Positions 53,825 to 61,123 of a stretch of DNA of 64,000 nucleotides are shown here, in pieces. The translations under genes were made by a program, and so were the position numbers. The stretch's first letter is position 1. Each line of letters starts with the position of its first letter. The stretch is from assembly GCA_041392505.1 (NCBI GenBank), contig JAWKLX010000007.1, positions 62,001 to 126,000 on the forward strand, written 5' to 3'. This stretch comes from UBA6168 sp041392505. Its GTDB lineage: Bacteria > Bacteroidota > Bacteroidia > Chitinophagales > Saprospiraceae. The notes under the pieces were generated by a model that searched no databases, was not told where the DNA came from, and worked only from the letters and a program-made list of their open reading frames with translations.

Positions 53825-54465
53825 TTAAAAACGAACAAAGAAATCACGTTGATATAGGGTAGTGCCAACTCCAATATTTGATTGTTTGTCCGTATCTTCG
53901 GTAAACGAACCGTCAGGGTTTTGTTTTGTCGATAGCGGAAAAAAGGTTAAATAAAAAGGAGGTTTGCTAAAAGCCCGACCCGGTCATTGATCATAATGCA
54001 AACTGAAAGCCGGCAATCAGCCCAACCCCACATAAAAAAACTATTACTGTTGACTTTATTGTCACTGAAGTGTTGATTGATCTATAACGATAACCTGTGA
54101 TTCCATCAAAACCAGCGTTTACACCAACGATTGTGAATCGGAAATTGACGCCTCTGTTCCCCCCTAAAATCTAAATCAATTAATCGGGAAGTCCTTTATC
54201 AAAATTACTGCTGCCGTCATCTGGATTGTTTGTGTTGGAAAGCCCTGAAATTGCCACCTAACCGCAAAATTTTACCGTCTTCGTTAAACTTTGGTAAGTG
54301 AGGAGGTAGCTGTTGAGCCCCGCTTTGTTATCGCGAAGCTCAAAAACAATTAAAAACTCGTAGCATTTATTCCAAATTCGTTTAACTTCCTCTGTTTATT
54401 TTCTGATTGGGAAGTTACACTGAAGTAATAGGAAAAAGCGAAAAAAATGTGTGAAATAATTTCAT
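53825..54465 (-). pseudogene. Outer-membrane beta-barrel protein, heavily frameshifted
   Basis: A gene of about 213 codons, readable only across frame changes. From the ATG at 54465 it reads MKLFHTFFSLFPYYFSVTSQ (signal peptide), then RKLNEFGINATSF, GLNSYLLTYQSL, EDGKILRLGGNFRG, LSNTNNPDDGSSNFDKGLPD, VNSNSFFMWGW, AGFQFAL, NDRVGLLANLLF, PLSTKQNPDGSFTEDTDKQS and the end NIGVGTTLYQRDFFVRF at 53825. Alternating polar and aromatic strands and the terminal phenylalanine are typical of small outer-membrane barrels. The role is unknown. It lies between the peroxidase and DUF1343 genes on the same strand. Confidence 0.6.
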
Positions 54466-54578
54466 TTTTAAAGTGTTTTATTAGGGAAGTTAGTATATGA
54501 TTGCTCAAGTTTGAAAAGGGAAACGTTTAGTAATCAGATTTTTTTGAATTAACCTTTTTTAACCAAATAGTAATTAGG

Positions 54579-55822
54579 TTATTCAAAATCTTTGTACAAC
54601 AAATATTTCTTCCTTTGATATTTATATTTATTTATTCCATCTTTCCATGTTTCCCTGATTTCTTCTTCTGTTTTTCTTGCCATTAATTGTTTGAGGTAAA
54701 TTATCACTGCTCACAATTTGTCAAAAAATAAAGTTTTCAAAAAGAAATCATTTTTTGGTTCATAACCATTGTAAAAATTAATTAAATAACTAAGGTCAAG
54801 GGTGTTTTGTTTTTTATTTTTTCAATATCAATATTTGTTAAATCATAGCCATTGCAAAGTTTAGTTTTCTTGTGGTGGATATTTGAACCTGCATTAGGGA
54901 CTGGTAAATTAAAGCCCTCTTTGTGAATCCCGGTGCTCCAATTACTTGAAATTGTTTGTCTGTGCCCCGGCCAACACTCACTTGTGTGCCTTCAAAAAAA
55001 CAAATGGATGGGTATAAATAAATAGCCCTCATATTGGGCAAATTCGGCGAGGGTTTTATGGGTAAATCATAAAAAGAAGTGTGGTCATAATTAGCACATT
55101 TAATTATTTCCAAATTACATTTTAGATTGTTTGGTGAATCAATTTTCCCCGTTTACCATTTGGGCATATTCCCTGACGGTCATTCCATGGACAACTGGAA
55201 CGGGGTGCAAACCAACCATTGATTCATAGCCTTTTCCAATACAAGCCATCCACATATTGTCCATTTGGATCAGTCTGTCCAAAATTAATAATGGGATATT
55301 ATTTTCTTTGGCAGGCTTCCATTAAATAGACATGGAAGATATATACAAAATCGGCTGCCTACATCTTGAATATCAAAAATAATAAAATCGATATTTTTTA
55401 AATCTTCTTTGAAGGTTTTCCTTGCTGCTGTATAATGAAATGATGGGCAATTGTGCTCCTTAATATCTATCCCATCTTTTACGTGTTCACTATCATGCCT
55501 TCCAAATCCATGTTCTTGGTGCAAATATTTTTTAATAAAATGCCAGCATTTAATAAAGAATCGATGAGATGGTTTTGATCGATCACGGAAGTCTTGATTG
55601 ACTACAGCTGCAGTAACATTTTTACCTTTAGAATGGGGAAATAGAGATTGGTTTGGCTTTACGCCAACCATAATTTTTGGTGGAATGGTCGAGGGCGTTG
55701 GTAATTCCGTTTTTTCTTCTGGCTGCACAACAGGTGCTTCCTGCCCTTTTTGTCCACAATTAAAACCGCAACCAAACAAAAGTATGTGCAAATGAAACAA
55801 AATATTTTACATTTGCAAACAT
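54579..55822 (-). pseudogene. DUF1343 family protein (exo-beta-N-acetylmuramidase NamZ-like), frameshifted
   Basis: A gene of about 414 codons in several frames. The start is a lipoprotein-like ILFHLHILLFGCGFNC signal. Then come IMVGVKPNQSLF, KNVTAAVVNQ, EHGFGRHDSEHVKDGID, LKNIDFIIFDIQDVGSRF, MVGLHPVPVVHGMTVREYAQ, MVNGEN, the intact piece FYDLPIKPSPNLPNMRAIYL / YPSICFFEGTQVSVGRGTDK (54838-55113), NGYEPKNDFF and the end KTEEEIRETWKDGINKYKYQ / RKKYLLYKDFE at 54579. All are DUF1343 hallmarks. A characterised member cleaves terminal N-acetylmuramic acid from peptidoglycan fragments, so a role in wall recycling is plausible. Confidence 0.78.
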
Positions 55823-55891
55823 ATTGGTAGAAAGCCGATGATTTGGCTGGAAGCTGCAAAATAGAATTTTATCCGGTATGCGATTGGGAAA

Positions 55892-56740
55892 TCAGGGCAA
55901 AAAATAAAGCCCAGCTCCCAACCACTGTACCCGTTTTGATTCAAAAGCACTGTAAGGTAAATGACCCCGATAAAACTCACCAACAATACGCAAAGGGTGA
56001 TTCTCAGCCCTGCCGATTCGAAAGCCAAAAGCGGCTTTCACACCCGGGTGGAAATCGTGTTCTTCCAATAATTTTAAGTCCATGCCTCCTGTTAGGCCAA
56101 ACAATTGGTTGGAGGAAAATGAATGGTCGTATTGGGTGCCAATTTGTAGGCTGAGACGTTTGCGGATTGTTTCAGGTCGGACCACCAAACCCAGGCCCCC
56201 GTAATATCGGACATCCTTAAATTGGGACGACCAAGTAAAATCCAACTGCTCGTAGTTATTGGGGTTTGGGAAAAAGGAAGTGACTTGGTTTCGGATGATA
56301 TAATCATCGCCCAAATGACTGGATACATGATAAAAACGCAGTCGGTAGGAATGGCGGTTATTTAATTGCCGATTAAGCATAATGCTTACTTTGAAATCTG
56401 AATTAAGAATGTTCCGCTCGGACCGGCCGTTGTTAAACGTCCATTCAAATTGAGTATGCGCAGAAAAATCAAACCCAATTTCAAATGGTTTTTCTCTATT
56501 CCAGCGGAGGAACCCTTTGTAAAAACCCATCCCAAATGGGAGGTAAATGTTTTTTGAAAATTCATCATTTTCCCAAAAGGCGACGATTGAACCGTATGCC
56601 TGGGATTCTGTTGGGTCATAAGTGATTTCAGAAAATAATCGACCTTTTGGCAAAAGGGTCAAGCTTGACGTTTCCTTTTGTGCAAAAACAATTGTTGGAA
56701 AAATAAGTAGCAGTGGAAATAAACATTTTAATAAATTCAC
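55892..56740 (-). CDS. DUF1207-like outer-membrane protein
   Basis: A protein of 282 residues with a clear signal peptide (MNLLKCLFPLLLIFPTIVFA). The mature part is beta-rich: the start LLPKGRLFSEITYDPTESQAYGSIVAF, then MGFYKGFLRWNREKPFEIGFDFSAHTQFEW, FKVSIMLNRQLNNRHSYRLRFYHVSSHLGDDYIIRN and the end SAFESKRVQWLGAGLYFLP. The motif RFYHVSSHLGDDYI and the strand pattern resemble DUF1207 proteins, predicted to sit in the outer membrane. Function is unknown. It lies 69 bases upstream of the DUF1343 gene on the same strand, so the peroxidase, barrel, DUF1343 and DUF1207-like genes may be one operon. Confidence 0.75.
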   Translation of the reverse strand: MNLLKCLFPLLLIFPTIVFAQKETSSLTLLPKGRLFSEITYDPTESQAYGSIVAFWENDEFSKNIYLPFGMGFYKGFLRWNREKPFEIGFDFSAHTQFEWTFNNGRSERNILNSDFKVSIMLNRQLNNRHSYRLRFYHVSSHLGDDYIIRNQVTSFFPNPNNYEQLDFTWSSQFKDVRYYGGLGLVVRPETIRKRLSLQIGTQYDHSFSSNQLFGLTGGMDLKLLEEHDFHPGVKAAFGFRIGRAENHPLRIVGEFYRGHLPYSAFESKRVQWLGAGLYFLP

Positions 56741-56820
56741 TTTTGAGAAAAATTGGCTTTTAAAATTGATTAAAAAACGGGCAAGATTAGCCAGCTATTT
56801 TTGTAAAATGAAATTTCAGT

Positions 56821-58209
56821 ATGGATAAATTATTTGCCATAATAGATATTGAAACGACAGGAGGACGGGCAACTACCGATAAAATTACCGAGATCGCAAT
56901 TGTCCTGCATGATGGGGAAAAGATAATTGACCAGTACGAAACGCTGGTCAACCCCGAACGGATGATCCCCTACGGCATAACGGAGCTGACAGGTATCTCC
57001 AATGCAATGGTGGCCGATGCCCCTAAGTTTTTCGAGGTCGCCAAGAAGATTGTTCAAATGACGGAGGGGGCCATTTTCGTAGCTCATAATGTACGGTTCG
57101 ATTATAGTTTTGTCCAAGAAGAATTCCGTCGTTTAGGTTACACTTATAAATGAAAACCTTTTGTACGGTAAGGCTTTCCTGACAGGCATTTCCTGGCTCC
57201 CTTCCTATAGCCCTAGTAATCTGATCCGACATTTTGGGCTAAATGTTGGCGCACGTCACCGGCAATGGGCGATACCATGGCAACGGTAGATTTGTTTGAG
57301 CGGATTTTACAATCCAATAATACCGAGGAAAATATCCGGGAAATGGTCAACTCTTAGCAAAGAATCGCTGCTGCCGAGCAGTTTTTCCATGGAAAAAATC
57401 CACTCGCTGCCGGAAAGCTGGTGGTTTATTATTTCCATGATGACAAAGGGAATGTGGTCTACGTGGGTAAAAGTTTGAATATTAAAAAACGGGTAGCCGA
57501 GCATTTTAAAGTGAAAACGGAAAAGGCCCGCAAGCTGCAGCAATCCGTTCATGATGTGAGCTATGAAATAACGGGCAGTGAGCTGGTCGCCTTATTGATG
57601 GAATCGCATGAGATCAAAAGATTAATGCCACAGATTAATCGGGCGCAAAAGGTCAGGCAGTTCCCTTATGTGATACATGCTTTTGAAAATGAGGAAGGTT
57701 ATCAGTGTTTTGAGGTGAAAAAAACAACTTTGAAAACGAGCAAGGGGTTGCAGATTATAGCTTCTTTCCCTAAACAGGCCAATGCAAAAGCTTGGTTACG
57801 AAGCGTCCAAAAAAGTTATGAACTATGCCTAAAACATTGTTATCTAGAAAATAAAAGCGGAGCTTGTTTTGATTATCATTTATCCCAGTGCTATGGGGCG
57901 TGCATCGGTGAAGAGGATGTTGAAAGCTACAATGAACGGGCTAGGCAAGCGATGAATGTACTGGATAATAATTTTCTCGAACCCAATTTTTTCCTTTTGG
58001 ACAAAGGAAGAGAGTCCGCTGAAAACAGCGTGGTTTTAGTTGAAAATGGTGAATATCAAGGCTATGGTTTTGTAGAAACAGCCGAGTTAAATGGCCATTT
58101 AGAAGAACTTCGAGATGCCATAAAATGGCAGGAGCACAATCCCGAAGTGATGCGGATATTGCAGGGGTTTTTGGCCAAGCCAAGAGGCGTAAAAATGATT
58201 AAGTTTTAA
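56821..58209 (+). pseudogene. DEDDh exonuclease fused to GIY-YIG/UvrC-like nuclease, frameshifted
   Basis: One gene of about 460 codons split by at least two shifts. The first part (56821-57150) is a DnaQ-like 3'-5' exonuclease: FAIIDIETTGGRATTDKITEIAIV with the Asp and Glu metal ligands, ITELTGISNAMV and FVAHNVRFDYSFVQEEF. It continues in other frames with GARHRAMGDTMATVDLFERI (last catalytic His and Asp), NTEENIREMVNS. The second part (57421-58209) is a GIY-YIG domain, VYYFHDDKGNVVYVGKSLNIKKRVAEHF, followed by a UvrC/Cho-like region with a cysteine-rich KHCYLENKSGACFDYHLSQCYGACIG. Such fusions resemble UvrC-like proteins thought to act in DNA repair. Confidence 0.82.
57421..58209 (+). CDS. 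GIY-YIG/UvrC-like part of the fusion nuclease
   Basis: The C-terminal open frame of the fusion, 262 residues. It carries the catalytic GIY-YIG motif (VYYFHD...VYVGKS), the conserved arginine in KKRVAEHF and the glutamate in LVALLMESHEIKRLMPQIN, then the four-cysteine segment of Cho/UvrC proteins. The frame is open upstream into the linker (AAAEQFFHGKNPLAAGKL), so the first codon here, read as a start, is an internal one. Confidence 0.8.
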   Translation: MVYYFHDDKGNVVYVGKSLNIKKRVAEHFKVKTEKARKLQQSVHDVSYEITGSELVALLMESHEIKRLMPQINRAQKVRQFPYVIHAFENEEGYQCFEVKKTTLKTSKGLQIIASFPKQANAKAWLRSVQKSYELCLKHCYLENKSGACFDYHLSQCYGACIGEEDVESYNERARQAMNVLDNNFLEPNFFLLDKGRESAENSVVLVENGEYQGYGFVETAELNGHLEELRDAIKWQEHNPEVMRILQGFLAKPRGVKMIKF

Positions 58210-58223
58210 AATGAAAAAACGGC

Positions 58224-59243
58224 TTAGTTTTTCTCTTCAGGTGCCTCATAAGGCATTTTCTTTTTGGATAAAATACGGCGGTAGCGCTCTGGGTGCAGTC
58301 GAACATCTTCCAGTAATAAGTCCAAGTCTTTGACCGATTTTTGCAGATTGTCAGCAAAAGACTTGTCATGGAGCAGCATGGCAACTGCGCCTTCCCCGCC
58401 TTCGTTTAGGCTTTTTAAAAGCGCACCCAAATCATTGATAGCTTTATCGGAAGAGGCCAAAGTAGTTTGTAATTGGGCCATGGTTTTTTGCACATCGCCG
58501 CTCAGTTCGGCCATGTTAATGGCTTTCAGGTCATTGCTCAATTTTTCCGCATTATCGAGGATGGCCGTTATTTTCTCATTGTTATTTTTGAGGTTGCCTG
58601 TGATGGATTCTACGTTTTTCAAAGAACCCTCAATGGAAGAAGAAGAACCAGCCATCAGCCGATCGATTCGGCCAGTTGTTGAGTTGAGGTTGGCCAAAAT
58701 GGCTTTGGCATCTGTGATACTTTTTTGCAATTCTTCGCTGTTGGCCAGACGGGCATTTAGGGTGTCGATCACCGTGCCCAATCCTTGGGTCAATTCCTCC
58801 ATGTAGGTTTTCATTTCCTCCGGCGATGTAAAAGAACCGATCAGGCTTTGGGTAACGCCTTGCAAGTAATCGCCGTCCTGTGCGCAATCAGAACCTTCGC
58901 AAGTTCCAGCGTATTTCAAATGGATTTCCGAGCCGCCCATAAGACTGGCGCTAACCAATTCTGCTCGGGTATTTTTGGGGACTTTGATGCCATCGTCCAA
59001 ATTGAAGGTAACCTTGATTTTATTCAAGTCATTTTCAACTTGTTCAAAATCAGCGACCAACCCAACCTGTAACCCATGTATCCGGATCGGGGTAGAAACC
59101 CGTAGGCCCGAAACATCTTCGTAAATAGCATACAGGGTCGTTTTTTTTGCCAGTACGTTGAAACCACGCAAATATTGGTAACCCCACAAAGCGGCAGCTA
59201 TGGTAATGATGGCAAATAAGCCAATCTTAGTTTCTTTTCGCAT
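58224..59243 (-). CDS. MlaD/MCE-domain lipid transport protein
   Basis: A protein of 339 residues with one N-terminal membrane segment (about 7-24), the MCE domain (about 36-115: TTLYAIYEDVSGLRVSTPIRIHGLQVGLVADFE...VPKNTRAELVSASLMGGSEIHL), and a long helical periplasmic tail (about 140-320) with heptad repeats. MCE proteins form rings or tubes that carry lipids between membranes, with an ABC ATPase (MlaF) and permease (MlaE) that are not in the window. It lies downstream of the amidase gene on the same strand and near lptD, an envelope-biogenesis group. Confidence 0.92.
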   Translation of the reverse strand: MRKETKIGLFAIITIAAALWGYQYLRGFNVLAKKTTLYAIYEDVSGLRVSTPIRIHGLQVGLVADFEQVENDLNKIKVTFNLDDGIKVPKNTRAELVSASLMGGSEIHLKYAGTCEGSDCAQDGDYLQGVTQSLIGSFTSPEEMKTYMEELTQGLGTVIDTLNARLANSEELQKSITDAKAILANLNSTTGRIDRLMAGSSSSIEGSLKNVESITGNLKNNNEKITAILDNAEKLSNDLKAINMAELSGDVQKTMAQLQTTLASSDKAINDLGALLKSLNEGGEGAVAMLLHDKSFADNLQKSVKDLDLLLEDVRLHPERYRRILSKKKMPYEAPEEKN

Positions 59244-59401
59244 TCTTTTTTGTTGGAAAATAAAGGGCTGAGAGGTGTTTTCAACAGTCCTTTATTGCAT
59301 GGTCAATTAATTTACCGAAACCTATTGAATCTAATTTAGGTAGCCAAGACTTCAATATATGTGACAGATGGTAAATTAGTTTAAGCCATTTCGAATTATT
59401 G

Positions 59402-60946
59402 TTACTTCAATGTTTTAGGGTCTACTCGTTGCCCATCTTTATAGGCCACGACGAAAGCATCACTAAAACCTTTCGCCCGAAGCCCTGACATGGCTCTCGC
59501 AGCTTCTTGGTGTGTGGCAAAATTACGAACTTGATACTTATACAGGTTAGCTTCTTGAATAACTTCTACAGTTTCTGTGATTCGGGTCCATTTTCCCACA
59601 CTGGCATTCAGCATGGTGGGGGAGGCTGCCAATTGGACACAGTATTGAACCTTTGATTGGGTAGCATTGGTAGTAGCTATGTTTTGGCTGACCGTTTTAT
59701 TGGTAGTAGCCACCGCTGGTTCAATTTTTTTAGGGGGATCAACAACCGGGGTTGTTTCGAATTTTTCCTGGACAGGTGTATTGGGAGCTATTTTCGAATT
59801 TTTCTTGGGCGATGTATTCGTATTTGAGTTGGTAGCTATTGCGTTGGTTGGCGGTGCAATTTCTAATCCCAGTTTTTTTGCTTTTTCAGTTTCTTCCTTA
59901 ATCCGATTATCGATCGAAGGAGTGGCAAAAGTTTCTTGTCTTGTTATGGAGGGTTCCGCCTTGGACGGTGTTGGCTCTGGTCGGGGTTGATAAGTTACGG
60001 GGGTGGTTTTTTTGACTTCCACAAATGCTACCGTTGCTGGGGCTTCGGCGTTGACGGTCCGTTCCATTTCCCGCTTGTATTCACCAAAGGCATCCTGAAT
60101 AGCATTAGCCATTTGCATTTGACCTGCATCGGTCATTAGAAAAGCTTCATCAGTACTATTCGTCAAATAGCCCGTCTCCACCAAAACACTTGGCATAGTA
60201 GCGTAGCGCAGCACCAAAAATCCAGCTTGTTTTACGCCTCTATCCTTCATGCCTGCCTGGTTTTTTGCCTGTCCTTGGACTTTTTCGGCGAATGCGATAC
60301 TTTGTTCCAAGAAAGCGTTTTGGAACATGGAAAACATAATATGTGCTTCTGGGGAATTGGGGTCGTACCCATAATTTTCCTGGTAATTGTCTTCTAAAAG
60401 GATAGCTTCGTTTTCCCTTTTGGCTACCTCCAAATTCTCTTCCGTGGCATGTAAGCCTAAAACATACGTTTCCGTACCCTGAGCTGCCGTTCTTGAAAAT
60501 GCATTGCAATGCAAGGAAATAAACAAATCGGCTTTATTTTCCGTAGCAATGGATGCCCGTTCGTGCAAAGGCACAAACACATCCGTTGAACGAGTCATGA
60601 TAACATTCAGGTTAGGGTATTGCGCTTTTAGGCCTGCGGCCAAATATTTCCCAATGGATAACACTATGTGCTTTTCTCTGGAACTATGACCTATGCATCC
60701 GGGATCATGACCACCATGCCCAGGGTCGATCACCACCGTATTGATCTGATAGCTGCTCGGTCCTGTGAGCTTAAATTCAGGTGTAATCACAAATACGTTG
60801 GAATCAGGTGGAAATAAATCGAAGGTGGAAATCCCTTGGTCTTTGATACATTTGCCGTCGTTGTTTGGCAGCGTGTTAACAATTGGCAAATCGAAGGAAG
60901 TAAGCCCAATCCAAATCGTTGATAGCAGTATTAGAGCTTTCATCAT
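59402..60946 (-). CDS. amiC: N-acetylmuramoyl-L-alanine amidase with SPOR domain
   Basis: A secreted peptidoglycan amidase of 514 residues with a signal peptide (MMKALILLSTIWIGLTSF). The amidase_3 domain spans about 65-295; zinc ligands are His in VIDPGHGGHDPG, Glu in IGHSSREKHIVL and His in LFISLHCNAF, and the catalytic Glu lies in PSVLVETGYLTN. A long low-complexity linker rich in Pro, Thr, Lys and Asn (about 310-435) leads to a C-terminal SPOR domain (VQYCVQLAASP...YKYQVRNFATHQEAARAMSGL) that binds septal glycan. It would split daughter cells. The start at 60946 (or the ATG directly after it) is chosen over 60985 because it begins the signal peptide. The symbol is by function. Confidence 0.92.
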   Translation of the reverse strand: MMKALILLSTIWIGLTSFDLPIVNTLPNNDGKCIKDQGISTFDLFPPDSNVFVITPEFKLTGPSSYQINTVVIDPGHGGHDPGCIGHSSREKHIVLSIGKYLAAGLKAQYPNLNVIMTRSTDVFVPLHERASIATENKADLFISLHCNAFSRTAAQGTETYVLGLHATEENLEVAKRENEAILLEDNYQENYGYDPNSPEAHIMFSMFQNAFLEQSIAFAEKVQGQAKNQAGMKDRGVKQAGFLVLRYATMPSVLVETGYLTNSTDEAFLMTDAGQMQMANAIQDAFGEYKREMERTVNAEAPATVAFVEVKKTTPVTYQPRPEPTPSKAEPSITRQETFATPSIDNRIKEETEKAKKLGLEIAPPTNAIATNSNTNTSPKKNSKIAPNTPVQEKFETTPVVDPPKKIEPAVATTNKTVSQNIATTNATQSKVQYCVQLAASPTMLNASVGKWTRITETVEVIQEANLYKYQVRNFATHQEAARAMSGLRAKGFSDAFVVAYKDGQRVDPKTLK

Positions 60947-61123
60947 AGTCAGAAAATTAGGGTTTTTAGTATCGGTTGAAGGCATATCAAAATGGTTGTT
61001 AGCAAATGATGGTTGTCTTTTTCAATGAGTGTTGCTGGTTGTGGGTGGTTGGAAATTAATTGAAAATCCATCATCGAAACCTATAATTACCATTTAGTCA
61101 AACATTAATCCAAATCATAATAA

